A stretch of 64,000 nt of DNA from Ascochyta rabiei (lineage: Eukaryota > Ascomycota > Dothideomycetes > Pleosporales > Didymellaceae), in NCBI RefSeq assembly GCF_004011695.2, contig NC_082424.1:1116001-1180000 (forward strand). The letters are read 5' to 3'. Below, in pieces: positions 34,494 to 47,333 of this stretch. The notes under the pieces were generated by a model. It did not search any database. It saw nothing but the letters and a program-made list of their open reading frames with translations, and was not told the DNA's origin. The translations under genes were made by a program, and so were the position numbers. Positions within the stretch are counted from its first letter, which is position 1. Each line of letters begins with the position of its first letter.

Positions 34494-37400
34494 CTAAAAG
34501 GCCCCGCCGGCGACTCTTTCGCGTTCGTAGAAAACAATGTAGGCTCGATCGTTCTGCAGGCGATCCTTTGGCTGTAGGTTGCCAGGCTCGAAGTCGACGA
34601 GTCTGTCGTCGTTGAATGATCGCCAGCAGCCCCGCGCCTTGTCCTTGACGAAAGCCGTGTAATGACCGCTTCCCAGGGTGGCGCCGATGTGGTGAATGAC
34701 GGCGTATGCGTTGTAAATGTACGGCCCGTTCATGGTTGGGTCTGCCTTCAAAGCAGCCAGTTGTGCCTGGCCGTCTTTGGCGTTCCGTGCAATGTAGGCT
34801 TCTTGCTCCGGTGCCATGGGTTGGTCCATGAAAGGCCCCATGTCGAGGCCTTGCAAGGGAAAGTGGATGGGAGTTCGCACTTTCCGGGCACTCTCGTTGT
34901 GCGATGCACTGAACCTCTTGAAGTGAACGACGAGCGTGTCAGGTGCTCGCGTGATCGTAATCTTCTTGACAGCCTCACGATCCTTTTTGCATCGTGGGCA
35001 ACGCCAGAGCTCATCTCCTGCCAGGCGCTCAGCAGCACAGTACGACCTCAGGCAATCGCGTACATCGCAAGCCTGGTCGCGCGGTATCTCTAAACTCAGA
35101 CTCCAGAAGGCCTCGTATGTAGTGCTTGTAATGCCGCATGACTGACATGTTAGCTGTGAAGCGTGCTGACCAGCAAACATGCCGCCGATGACGGACATGT
35201 CTCGATGCTGATACCGCGCCCATTCGATCTTCGCGGCGTACTGTCGAGGGAACTGCTCTCTTTGCAGCTCCTGCAGCTCTGTAAGAGGCTGAAGGGGGGT
35301 TTTGTTCCAGGTAACATTTAGATCCTCGTGCATGAAGTCAAGGACGAACTCGAGGAACTCCTTGGCATCTTGCTGCTGATCAACACCCCACTGCGAGTTG
35401 AAGTGACCACAGATCCTCTAATCGGCGTTAGCTTCGGCATCGTAACAAGGGGGGATTTACATACCCTAAATGTACTTGGGCGTACCGAAGAAATGTCGCC
35501 CTTGAACAGGTTGGATATCAGAGTTGCGTAGGCCTCGGGCAATATGCCCTTTGTTCCCTTCCAGTTTTCTCTCTGCAGGTCTCGATGGTACCGGCCAGTC
35601 AAGAACAGGTCGGAAAGGGCAAGGTGCCCACTCAGACACTGCACTACCGAGTTCATGTAGCAAGTCACGCCAAAGTTGATCAGCCCGGTCTTGTGCATGC
35701 GGACATTGGTGAAATGCGGCTGCGAGATGTATACCGGCGGCTGATTGTTGCGGCCCTGATGGGCAACTTGTCGCTCATGCACACCACTGTAACTGACTCG
35801 GGGAACCGAAGGTGGTGGCCGAGACGGCGCAGTTGGTATGGCTGGCGCAACGTACTGAGCTACTGGCGGCGGCCGTGGTGCCGCTTGCACCATGGACTGC
35901 CCTCCTTCCACGTCAGGGAATCTTCGTAAGAAGTCTTCGGTTGAGCGGTAGAAGGGCGATTCAGGCTCCTCGCTGTCTTCATCTGCCGGCGGCGGCTCGA
36001 CGATGGCTCTGCCCTTGCGTGCTTCTTCAAGCCATTTCTGCTCCTCCTCGGGATCCATTGGGACGTATTCGCGTCTCCGACGCTGCAGATTCAACTTGGC
36101 AGCATGTGTCGCAGCAGGCACTCGACGAACACCCCGCGGCCGCGTCTGGCCAGTGGCAAGCAGTGCGGCAGTTGTTGACATCTTGAGTGCTTGAGGTCCA
36201 ACCAGGTCGATCCATGCATCGAGGCCGCCTTTTAAGAGAATCGGTGGCCGCTGCAATGGCTTTTCCACATTGAATTCGTGCAGAGTGTCATACAAGCGTT
36301 TCAACGCCACCTCGTCGTCGTTTCGGTTGTGCTTTGTCAGGAAGTCCGTGTTCATCGTGGAGTCGTTGTAATAAACGACTACATCGTACTCGTGCCTCCT
36401 TTCGAACATGGCCTGCTCTTCGTCTGGCGAGATGATCAGACGATCTGAAAGCTGCTCTGCGGAATCACCATCTTGCAGCGTTGGTGGCTCTAGACACATG
36501 ACCGAGCGCATGTAAATATGCCCTGCATCGAAGCTTGACCGGTCGCGCACGTCAATGACCAACACGTTGAACATGCGCAAATAATCGTAGAGTTTGGCGG
36601 CATCAATCTCTAGCTCTGTGGCAGCACTCACAGACCGGGTTCGTGCTGCTGGTGCACGCTGCACTTGCTGTGTTGGAAAGTACGAATCTGGCGTACCGTT
36701 GAGGTTGGGCGCGTGGCTCGAGGCACTCGATGCTGCCAGCGAATTGCTGCGTCCGCCCGTACCGTTCATGCTTCGCGGCGTGCTTCGAGGTGGGGCGATG
36801 TTTGCAGGGAGCGAGATATTGCGGGCGGGACTGTATGTAGGACTGGGCTCCTTTGGGAACGAAGCTGCCATGGCTGTGTCCAGTGGCAGTTTCGGGGGGA
36901 GTCGGGACGGCGGGGGCATGTCTCGTGGGCCGACTAGACGAACGGTAGATTGGTAGTCTGCAGGAGACGGCATCTTGACAGACAGGTCTTGGCTTGAGCG
37001 AGCTGAGCTCGTGTCCACGTGCGGCCCAGCGCCTCGAAGCTTTGCAAAGCGCTCGGCGAGATCGGCGTTGATGGACGATGAGCTTTGGTGGACGGCACGG
37101 CCGTGTAGCGAGTGTGGCTTTGGCTGCGGCATTGGCTTCCTCCGCGAGGAGTCGGTTGAGCCTGCGGATGAGGCTCGACCAGCTGGTGCTGACGTGGGCA
37201 CGCTTGGGAGCATCAGCTCGTCGTCTCTCTTGGGCACGACTATGGCATCACGAGAATCTGGCCTCATGTAAGATGAAGCGGACTCGGTTCTGCTGTGGTG
37301 GGCGCCATTTCTGAGGTTGTCGTTCTTGATGATGTTCTTGATGCGGACAAACTGGTCTTCGGCCGAGGCTATCTCCTTCAGCAGGGTGTTGTAGTCACGG

Positions 37401-37770
37401 TGCGTCTGGTTGCGGCTGCCGGCGATCTTGTCGTGGTAGTCGGCGTGCTGAGGGATCAGGATGGCAACGATCTGGTAAGCGACCAGGTATTCCCAGTAGG
37501 TGCCGGCGACAGGCGATCGATTGCCAAGCATCATCTTGGCCGAGGTGAAGTGCTGCCGTGCCTGGTCGAGCAGGTGCTTGATCTGTGCTGGGTCAGCGCC
37601 TCCATGCACAGCCGTGCGACAGGTGTCGAGCCTACCGAGTGGAGCCTCAGACCGTCGACCGTCTCCGTCGCCGAGCCCACAATCTCCGCGATGGGTGGGT
37701 TGGAGCCGCCCGAGCCTCTCGAGGGGCCTGGGCCATCGCTGCCGGGGGCGGCATGAGAGTGGCCGTTCAT
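34494..37770 (-). CDS. Ubiquitin-specific protease with rhodanese domain (Doa4/Ubp5-like)
   Basis: Exons 37770-37636, 37582-35465 and 35417-34494 give 1058 aa. The start MNGHSHAAPGSDGPG is chosen because a 53-bp intron then joins to the helical IKHLLDQARQHFTSAKMM (MIT-like, as in USP8/Doa4). A rhodanese-like domain (about 375-505) has VLVIDVRDRSSFDAGH without the catalytic Cys. The USP core holds Cys686 in NFGVTCYMNS, a CQSC/CPRC zinc ribbon and His1003 in GSGHYTAFV, so it should be active. This order is that of yeast Doa4, which removes ubiquitin from cargo at endosomes before vacuolar sorting. A longer upstream open frame runs through the minisatellite and is not accepted as coding. Confidence 0.92.
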
Positions 37771-37865
37771 CTGGCGGGGTGGTGGGGAGTCCGGGCGGCA
37801 AGGGAGCAGCTGCACTCTTTACCGCACACTGTCTTATCTTCGAGACCGCTCGCGCATGTCGGACG

Positions 37866-38178
37866 CAGGAGGGGCGGTAGGAGGGGCGGTAGGAGGGGCG
37901 GTAGGAGGGGCGGTAGGCAGGGCGATGTGCAGGGCGATGTGTAGGGCGATGTGCAGGGCGATGTGTAGGGCGATGTGCAGGGCGATGTGTAGGGCGTGGT
38001 GCAGGGCGATGTGTAGGGCGTGGTGCAGGGCGATGTGTAGGGCGATGTGCAGGGCGATGTGTAGGGCGTGGTGCAGGGCGATGTGTAGGGCGTGGTGCAG
38101 GGCGATGTGTAGGGCGTGGTGCAGGGCGATGTGTAGGGCGTGGTGCAGGGCGATGTGTAGGGCGTGGTGCAGGGCGTG
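37866..38178. repeat. 12-bp minisatellite in the shared 5' region of the USP and VPS27 genes
   Basis: Two blocks. About 4 copies of AGGAGGGGCGGT lie at 37,866-37,915. About 21 copies of AGGGCGATGTGT or AGGGCGTGGTGC follow to 38,178, with the two subtypes and a T/C variant interleaved. All three frames on the minus strand stay open only because the unit has 12 bases and no stop. It lies 95 bp upstream of the USP start and about 440 bp upstream of VPS27. Confidence 0.93.
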
Positions 38179-38615
38179 GGCGTCTTGGTGAGGCAATCGC
38201 GTGCGCCGGCTGTCGTCGAGGCCCCGTCGAGGCCCAACTGGTGGGGCTTGGGGTGGAGGGGCAGATGGCGGAGGGGTGGTGGAGAGGGCAGGCGTGACGT
38301 GACGGCAGCCGGGTGGCGGAGAGACGTACACTGTGTGTGTGTGGGCCGAGTAGGCAGCGAGCGTGCGCAAGCTGGTGTCGGCCTCGGTGGTGCGTTGCAT
38401 GTGGAGGTGACAGGAGGTCCGCCGCCCGCCGCCCGCGAGCCAAGGCTCCAGCTGCCTGAGCATGCACCGACGGAGAGCACCGACGGAGAGCTCCTCCACC
38501 ACACCACAGCCCGCGCCATTGTATACCTTCTCCTGCAATTCCACGTGTTACACAACACAGTCAGCGCCGCCGGAGGAAACGTCGACTGCACAACCAACGC
38601 GCACATCCGCACACC

Positions 38616-41146
38616 ATGGCGGGCTGGTTCGGGTCCTCGACCAACAGCGCGCTCGATGAGCAGATCGAGCGCGCCACCACCTCGAGCTTGTACGTCGAGG
38701 CCAGTCCGAGCACAGTGCGAGGACGCTGCTCTAACCGCAGACAGAGAGGACATGCCCCTCAACCTCGAGATCTCCGACGTGATTCGATCCAAGACAGTGC
38801 AGCCTAAAGACGCCATGCGCTCGCTGAAGAAGCGCATAGGGAACAAGAACCCCAACGTCCAGCTGGCCACTCTGAACGTGCGCTCTCCTCATCCCATGGC
38901 TTGCGACGGGCCACTAACATGTGCCAGCTCACGGACACGTGCGTCAAGAACGGCGGCGCCCACTTCATACAGGAGATAGCTTCGCGCGAGTTCCTCGACA
39001 ACATGACGTCCCTCATCAAGGCGCCAGCCGGCGTTGCCGCGAACCACGAGGTAAGGAGCAAGATGCTGGAGCTCATCCAGTCGTGGGCGACGGCAGCGGA
39101 GGGGCGGAGCAATCTAGGCTACATCAACGACGTCTACCGGACCTTGCAACGAGAGGGCTACCACTTCCCACCCAAGGAGAACATCTCGAGCAGCATGCTT
39201 GACAGCAGTGCAGTACATCTGCCCCATCGTGGCCAGCCCAATGCATACTAACAGAAGGCAGCCCCCAGAGTGGATAGACTCGGACGTATGCATGCGCTGC
39301 CGTACCCCCTTCACCTTCACGAACCGCAAGCACCACTGCAGGAACTGCGGTAACGTCTTCTGCGGCGCGTGCTCGAGCAACAACATCCCCCTGCCACACC
39401 TTGGCATCATGGACCCGGTACGAGTCGACGATGGCTGCCATGCGAAGCTCACCGATCGATCGCGAGGAACGCCAGCACCGCCGAGATTCGACGCGCCAAA
39501 GCCGAACAAGACACTGTACCAAGGCGCGATGGAGCCGCGCAATCCGCGCGTCGAGGACAGCTTCGACGCAGACCTGAAGCGAGCCTTGGAGATGAGCCTG
39601 GAAGACGCAAGGGGCAACAGCTCCTCCGGCTTCGTGTCACAGGCGCAGCTGCACTCAACCCCCAAGCCCAACGGCACAGCGAAGAAGCCTGAACCGGAAG
39701 AGGACGAGGACGCCGATTTGAAAGCTGCTATTGCAGCCTCGCTGGCCGACATGGAAGAGCAGAAGAACAAGTACGCCACAAACTTCCGCCAACAGGCGGC
39801 CAGCGACTCAAATGGGACACCCTTTGTCGCGCCCAAGAACGACTACGAGCTCACCCCTGTGGAGGCGGAGAACATCAACCTCTTCTCGACACTAGTAGAC
39901 CGACTGCAACACCAGACTCCCGGCGCTATCCTGCGCGAGCCTCAAATTCAAGAGCTGTACGAGAGCATAGGCAAGCTGCGGCCGAAGCTCGCTCGCACGT
40001 ACGGCGAGACGATGAGCAAGCATGGTAGGTGTCGTGTATTTTTCTCCTGAGCAGTGGCTGACATGTGTAGAAACACTTCTCGATCTTCATGCCAAGCTTT
40101 CCACCGTCGTCCGCTACTACGACCGCATGCTCGAGGAGCGTCTGTCCAGCACATATACCCAGGCCGGTGCTATGTACGGAATGCCTCGTCCTGCGCCCCA
40201 CGTTTACCCTCAAATCTCCTCCGGCGCACCCGCATACCAGGGCAGCGAAAAATACTACTCGAGCAGCGCAGCCCCTTCAGACCCATACGGACGACCGCAG
40301 CCCAGCTATCAGTCGCAACCGCAGCAGCCGTACCCTCCGTTCGACCAGCGCGCGTCTGCACTGCCGCAGTCGTACGCGCCACCTCACGACCAATACCAGC
40401 AAGCCCAGCAACCCTCGCAGCCCTACCCGAATCTGGCCTCGTATAGTGCAGGAGCAGCAACCCAACAACCACCCAGTGCGTCTTACCAGCCGCCATCGCC
40501 ACAACTCCAACGCCAAGCCTCGACCCAATATCCGCCCGCCTACCCACCGCAAGCGCCCTCCAACGTCTCCGATACCGAAAGCGCGAACTACTACTATGGT
40601 GACAACAGCGCACCTACACCGATTCAGCGCACGCAAAGCTATACCTCGCAGCCAGCGCAATCCTCGTCACCACAAATGTACAACCGCGCACCACCCCAGC
40701 AACAAACGCCGATCTCACCTCCAGAGCAACCAGCAACAGCATGGCAGAATCCTCCCTACCCACGGGACAATGCGCCACAGCAACAGCAGGCTCCTCAGCA
40801 GCAGCAATGGCAGCAGCCGCAGCATCAACCACCTTCACAGCAACCCCCACAGCATCAGCAGCCGCAACAACAACCGCAGCCGCAACAACAACCGCAGCCG
40901 CAACAACAACCGCAGCCGCAACAACATCCACAGCCGCAACAACATCCGCAGCCGCAACAACATCCGCAGCCCCAACAACATCCGCAGCCCCAACAACATC
41001 CACAGCCCCAACAACAACCGCAGCAGAGTCACTGGAACCCGGCAACCCCCTACGCGATGGGCGGCTACGGACCGGAGAGTTTCCCTGCCGCGCCACAAGC
41101 AGCGCCCGTGCAGCAGAAGGTCGACGAGCCGCTGATTGATCTGTAG
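38616..41146 (+). CDS. VPS27: ESCRT-0 subunit Vps27
   Basis: Exons 38616-38689, 38745-38877, 38928-39212, 39262-40024 and 40071-41146 give 776 aa. The order is that of Vps27/Hrs: VHS domain (1-150, [20 protein letters not shown]), FYVE finger (165-225, [22 protein letters not shown]), two ubiquitin-interacting motifs ([15 protein letters not shown] near 267 and [15 protein letters not shown] near 315), a GAT-like helical part (about 360-450) and a Pro/Gln-rich tail ending LIDL, a clathrin-box-like motif. It binds PI3P and ubiquitinated cargo on endosomes and recruits ESCRT-I. In the FYVE finger the first Cys of the last pair is Asp (RVDDGC). Introns are canonical. Confidence 0.95.
40855..41022. 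repeat. 18-bp ([12 protein letters not shown]) repeats in Vps27 tail
   Basis: About 9 units of CAGCCGCAACAACAACCG and its CAT variant (QPQQHP). The tail is low in complexity and its length is likely to vary. Confidence 0.85.
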
Positions 41147-41613
41147 TCTATTTGAATGGCGGATGGATAAGGCGTTGCCGCATCCCGCTTCAGCGGTGCA
41201 ACGATTGTGAAGACCGAAAGGCCCGAGGGAGCTCGAAATGTCCAAGAAGAAGAAGGCGAAAAATCAACAGGGAGCAACGGCCGGGTCGGCGTTTGAATGA
41301 CGCAACTCGGGATTCATAGCCCTGTACAATCCTGCAGTTCATCCATGAGATGCAATACACCCTCATATCCATCCACCTTAGCATCCACCTTGGTATCCAT
41401 CTTGGTATCCATCTTGGTATCCAATCTCTGCAGCATATCTAGTATCTACACCTCCCTTAGAGCTCTTATATAGAGTAAACGCCTAAGAGATAAAATACAT
41501 CTACCCCTTCTTAACCCACTAGCTAATGTCTTAATACGTTCTGTTATATTAAATCTACTACTTGTATCATTACTAGATGTTATACTAGGAGCAGGGTGGA
41601 AGGAAGGAAGGAA

Positions 41614-41667
<54 letters not shown>

Positions 41668-42332
41668 GTATGCGCCAAGGAGTTTGTCTAGAGACCATGC
41701 ACTAGACTAGATCTACAAGTCAGCAAAGCGGATGGAGAAAGTCGGTGCATGTCCAAGTAGGTAGATGGATAGAATGTGTAATGGAAATCTACGAGGCAAA
41801 CGGCTACGAGTGCAGTCAAGTGGCGAGCTCAGTAGCAAGACAAGGCACAGGAAACCCGTTCCTTGGCTCCTTCCTTCCTTTCGTCGCTGGAATGAACAAG
41901 AATCCTATTCTTCCTCTGATAGCAGGAACAAGTACACGAGAAGAACAAGTACATGGACAGAAAATCCTCAAGCTCCTATACGGCGAGGTGGTATACGTGC
42001 GTACAAAAACAACAAAGCCCAAAGTGTTCGAGACCGCCGACTGAAGCTAGAGCGGGACAGTATATACACCAAACTCCCATGCCTGACTGAACGGATTCTT
42101 TTGTGTGGTGACGCCGTGGAAATAGGGACACGCGCGTCCACAGATGCAATATATTCACAATGACATAACTAGACATGACAGCGAGGCGAGGTGCGCCGTC
42201 GCCAGATGAGCGGCCGTGGTAGGAGAGTGACATCAGGAATTGTGCGAGCGCGTCGCGACACGGCGACTCTGCTCTTCTTCCTGGAGGCGTCTTGTGCAGA
42301 GAGGGATGACAGCGCTAGGCCATGGCGTCCGC
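41147..42332. other. Intergenic: AT-rich patch and microsatellite
   Basis: Convergent 3' ends of VPS27 and the glycosyltransferase lie here. A short tandem (ATCCATCTTGGT-like, about 41,385-41,425) is followed by an AT-rich stretch (41,430-41,590) full of CTA/TAG words, like RIP-decayed DNA, and then a GGAA/GAAA microsatellite. The open frames at 41.7-42.1 kb do not look like genes. Confidence 0.5.
41598..41667. repeat. (GGAA)n then (GAAA)n microsatellite
   Basis: About 5 GGAA units followed by about 12 AAAG/GAAA units, a purine-only tract. Confidence 0.93.
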
Positions 42333-44357
42333 TCAGACGTGTTCGGGCCAGTAGTTGTACGGCGCCAGGTTAGGGCCGGTCCATTTCTCGCCGTAGATGT
42401 TGGTGCGCGAGCGCGCGAAGAAGCCGTCTTGGGCGTGCTCGAGGACGGAGATCCAGGACGAGGGTTCGGGATGCTTGAGCCACTGGGTTTGTTAGTGATT
42501 GTTCTCATTGGTTGCTAAAAAGTAGGGTGCAGACGCGCGGCAGGCTAACAGTAGGGTGCAGACACGCGGCAGGCTAAAAGTTAGGGGTGCGGGGTCGGGG
42601 TGCGCGACTCTTAGGGGGGAACTGACCTGGTTGTGAATGTGGTAGGTCCACGACCCGCGGAAAAAGTTCTCCAGCGTGCGGTTGTTGGGCGGAAACTTGT
42701 CCTCTTCCAACTCGTAGTCGGCTATGACGCCGGCCTTGCGCAGCTCGGCTTCCTCGTCGAGCGTGGCCTGGAACGAGTCGGCGTGCTCGCCCTTGGATGG
42801 CGTCGCCGCTGCGGATGCCGAGACGTGCTCTTGGTCTTCGTGGCTGCGCAGCCTGAGCTCCTTGTGCGGAGCCGCGCTCAGGTCAATGGGCTCGAGGCGG
42901 GGTCCGTCGTAGCTCTCCCACTCGTCCTTGAGCGAGCCCTTTTTGCCCCTGAAGGCTGCGCCGTAGTCACGCAGGCAGGGCACGGTGCAGCGACCTTCGC
43001 GGTCCCAGTTGAATTCGGTCCAGATGGGGTCGAATGCGGCCGTCTCGAGCATCAGGAACTCCTGGTCGCGGCCGTCTTTCCAGGCCATGCGGCCGAGAAC
43101 GCGGGGGTGGAAGTTGACGCCCATGCGGATGCCGCCGTAGAGCAGGTAGGAGGACAGCGACGAGTTTGCGGTGAGGGACATGATGGCGGTGTTGTAGTCG
43201 CCGGGGTGGGGGTGGGCAGCCCATCGCTCGGCAAAGGCGTGCTCTTTGGGCAGGAGGAGGGGTCGCATGTCCCTGAGCATGAGCACGTCCATGTCGAAGT
43301 AGGCGCCGCCGTGGATGTGCAGGACGATGAAGCGAACGGCGTCGGAGACAGCGACGGGGAGGAACGTCATCTGCTTGGGGGTGAGGACGAGCCACTGCTG
43401 GCCGTTCTTGTCCTCGACGATGTTCTCGGCCAGCGCCTTCTCGCCGTCGGCGTTGGGCCGTCCGGGGGAGCTGTAGTATCCAAAGCCGTTCTTGTCCTGG
43501 TCGTCCTTGGGCAGGGGGATGCGCTTGGGGAAGTTCCAGGCCTTCAGGACAATGTCGCCGCGCTCGACCAGAGGCAGGAAGCGGGCAAAGAGGGCGTCCT
43601 TGGTCATCATGTTCCGGACGGCATTGGGGTTCTTGTCGCTGTCGAGCCACAGCCACAGGCGGGAGCAGGCCAAGTTCTGGGTGTACAGATAGCTCTTGAT
43701 GAAGACCTCGACACGCCAGGTCGCGGGGCCGGTCCAGTAGACGTGGTAGGGGATGATGGGGCCTGGGCAGGTGCCCACGTCGGAAGCGTTTGCGGCGAGG
43801 GCGTCGTTGACGGAGACGTAGCTCTTCAGCGAGTTGCCGTGTCCGTCTGCATCGACGTATTCGGCGCGGCGGGGGTCCTGGGCGCTTGCACGGGCAGGCT
43901 GGTCGGGCAGGTGGTAGTAGCGGTGCTCGTCGTCGGCGAAGAACTTGAGGCAGTCGAAGACATTCCTCATCTTCTCCAAGCCATTGTAGGTGCCTCTGCA
44001 CTCGTCGACCAGCATGTGCAGGTCGGCCTCGGTGTCGACGTGGGGGCGCGGGCCCATGTAGTCGTCCCTGACGGCGACGGCAGTGACGGGGCGGTTGAAG
44101 ACGTTGGCGTGCGGGTTGATGGTGACGGTCTTGGCGGTGCCGGCAAACTTGACCTGGACGCCCGACTTGGTCGTCTTGATCAGCTCCGTGGGCCCAGCCT
44201 TGTCGAGAAAGGCGGGAATGCCCAGCTTGCCCTTGGTCGCAACGCCGGGGCCGCTCACGAGGCTGATGATTCCGTAGATGGAGGCGTACAGCAGCGCGGC
44301 GAGGGTGAGGTTCTTGAGCAGCGTGAGGGCCGCCCGTGCGCTGGATCTCTCGGCCAT
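42333..44357 (-). CDS. Type II membrane glycosyltransferase with DXD motif (GT32-like)
   Basis: Exons 44357-42627 and 42482-42333 give 626 aa. A short cytosolic part is followed by a signal-anchor helix (about 11-36, LTLAALLYASIYGIISLV). The catalytic region includes IIPYHVYWTGPATWRVE, then DAVRFIVLHIHGGAYFDMDV: the arginine helix and the DXD metal/sugar-nucleotide motif (near 355) of the Gly_transf_sug family (Och1-related). The last exon holds WLKHPEPSSWISVLEHAQDG and ends NYWPEHV. It probably acts in the Golgi. Donor and acceptor sugars are unknown. The start is the first Met with the anchor; a longer upstream frame through Pro/His-rich text is rejected. Confidence 0.86.
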
Positions 44358-45417
<1,060 letters not shown>

Positions 45418-46887
45418 ATGCTTTTTCGCCCCCTTCTCTCCAGAGCGTGCACTGCAGGCACACCGTCGTCACGTCGCGCTTTCACTGCCACCTCTATCCA
45501 ACGCGCTTTCACTGCCACCTCTATCCAACGCGCTTTCACTGCCACCTCCATCCAACGCGCTTTCACTGCCACCTCCATCCAACGCGCTTCCACTGCCCCC
45601 TCCATCAAACGCGCACACTCCCTTGTCACTGCGCCTCCACGGGAAGAGCATTTCGACGTACCATGTCGATCCAACGGCTCTATCCAACTCGATGTCTACC
45701 ACGCTGCAGAGGCGTCGTCTCCTATACTCATCTATCTGCCGCCAGGGCCTGTGAAACCTGAAAGTGCAGAGGCCGAAGAGCGTGTCCTCGCAGCCTTGCG
45801 TGCATCGAGTGCAGCCACCATCGTTCGCATCAACTATCGGGCATCTCCACAGCACCAGTACCCAACACCCTACCACGACGTTCTCTATGGCTACGACTGG
45901 ATCCAGGGCAACCTGCTTCTCGACGCGTCTCAACAGCCCTATGCGGCGCGCCTTGGCGTCTGCGGCGAGCTGATGGGTGGCTCCATCGCCACCATGCTAG
46001 CCCTGACAGAGTGTCGAGTGGGCGAGACTCGTATCACGGCTGCTGCCGTGAACAATCCCCTTGTGGACTGGGTCTTCCCTGACGACCTACCTCGCACCAG
46101 CCCGTCAGAGCTGCCAGAGCCAGATTCGAACGAAGAAACCGCCTTCCCTGCTGACGACGACATGATGGCCTCGTTCAAAGCACTCCAAGTCGGCGAGCTG
46201 CCAAAGCCCAAACCAAAGCGAAAGCGCAGGCCGAATGCTGTACCTCTGACCTCGTGGCAAGCTTGCGCTGACAACGCCACGCTACCCACCTGGATGCTCT
46301 CTGCGATGCGCCATGTCTTGTTTCGGCGACAGGATGACATGTTTGATCGCTTCGCCTCTCCCGTCCACTTCTTCCGCTCACCGCATGCCCAGCTCGTCCT
46401 GTCACAAGTCGTGGATCCAGCGCTCGAGCAGCCCGACTACGCACTCGACGTGGAGACCCAGATGAGTCTGAGCCACTACGCCTCCTTCAACAGCAAAGCC
46501 CGGGAGCCGCTGGGTTCGCCCGAACTGACGAGATGTCGCTCGTATGCCCGTGTCTACCCACTAGCGGGTATCGGAAAGATCAGTCTCCCCGCATGGCACA
46601 TCACAACTGGATCACAGAGCCCGCTCTACGATCAAGCAGCAGAGTTGTCAAAGGTGCTCAGACGGTCCATTGCTCGTCACAGCATGAAAGCTCAGACCGG
46701 CCGCTCAAGAGCACATGATGCGACGGAAAAGCAATATTACGATGAGTATGCGCAGGAGAGGGTCCATTTCGACTCGCGTTCAGATACAGGTCTTTGGTCT
46801 GAACAGCAACCCACTACACAACGACAGAAACATATCGAGGATGTGGGAGCCTGGATGAAACGACACTTGGCTCCCGAGTTCTCCTGA
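45418..46887 (+). CDS. Alpha/beta-hydrolase-like protein, probably catalytically dead, with repeated mitochondrial-type leader
   Basis: Single exon, 489 aa from ATG 45418. The N terminus (MLFRPLLSRACTAG, Arg-rich with no acid) looks like a mitochondrial presequence. It runs into four identical RAFTATSIQ nonapeptides plus one variant. From residue 80 the fold resembles HSL/esterase-like alpha/beta hydrolases: ILIYLPPGPV, then IVRINYRASPQHQYPTPYHD, then GELMGGSIATMLALTE. In active relatives these read HGGG and GESAGG, so both the oxyanion motif and the nucleophile Ser appear changed (Ser to Leu near 185). A long acidic/basic insert (about 220-275) follows. A non-catalytic or altered role is inferred. 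The frame is clean, so it is not an obvious pseudogene. Confidence 0.75.
   Translation: MLFRPLLSRACTAGTPSSRRAFTATSIQRAFTATSIQRAFTATSIQRAFTATSIQRASTAPSIKRAHSLVTAPPREEHFDVPCRSNGSIQLDVYHAAEASSPILIYLPPGPVKPESAEAEERVLAALRASSAATIVRINYRASPQHQYPTPYHDVLYGYDWIQGNLLLDASQQPYAARLGVCGELMGGSIATMLALTECRVGETRITAAAVNNPLVDWVFPDDLPRTSPSELPEPDSNEETAFPADDDMMASFKALQVGELPKPKPKRKRRPNAVPLTSWQACADNATLPTWMLSAMRHVLFRRQDDMFDRFASPVHFFRSPHAQLVLSQVVDPALEQPDYALDVETQMSLSHYASFNSKAREPLGSPELTRCRSYARVYPLAGIGKISLPAWHITTGSQSPLYDQAAELSKVLRRSIARHSMKAQTGRSRAHDATEKQYYDEYAQERVHFDSRSDTGLWSEQQPTTQRQKHIEDVGAWMKRHLAPEFS
45475..45609. repeat. 27-bp tandem repeat coding RAFTATSIQ
   Basis: Four nearly identical 27-bp units (45,475-45,582) and a fifth diverged one (RASTAPSIK). 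The unit lies in the predicted targeting leader. Confidence 0.93.
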
Positions 46888-47333
46888 AAGAGTACAATGT
46901 GGCGGATTACAAGACATGCGCATCTTTACAAAGAGGGCCTCCTCGAGCTCACCTGCATGCGAACAGAGCCCGCCGTTACGAATTTGCCATGCCAGCGCTA
47001 TGGGTCCTCTCGTTGGTGATTCACAGTGCCTCTGTTGCGAACAAGCAGAGCTTCACGTGTAGGTGAGCCGGATCTTTTACAAACGACACAGTAGCGAGGC
47101 AATCTTCAATCGCCACTAGCAATGCAACGACGTGCCAAACTTGATGTTTGTTGTCTTCCATGTTCCTGTGAGACATTGCTCGAAGATGAGTTGTTTCTCC
47201 CTTTGTACCCACCAGACTCTGCGCTTGCTACCTTTGGCTTGCAACTACCTTATAGTTGGTCTTATATCTCTACATCTTCGAGGAGTATTCTACAAATCTA
47301 CAAGCATCAGCGTTGCCTCCAAAAGCCAGCATA
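46888..47333. other. Intergenic, nothing recognised
   Basis: About 450 bp between two plus-strand genes. It should carry the promoter of the gene at 47334. Confidence 0.35.

Noticed and set aside
37866..38178. Possible CRISPR-like array
   Set aside because: Units are contiguous 12-mers with no spacers, in a eukaryotic genome; it is a minisatellite.
37771..38467. N-terminal extension of the USP gene through the minisatellite (Pro/Arg/His-rich)
   Set aside because: Removed because MNGHSHAAPG at 37770 with a clean 53-bp intron leads directly to the MIT-like helix; the extension is repeat text open in all frames.
41745..42163. Two overlapping plus-strand ORFs (99 and 132 aa)
   Set aside because: Low-complexity text downstream of a microsatellite, no splice logic or recognised domain.
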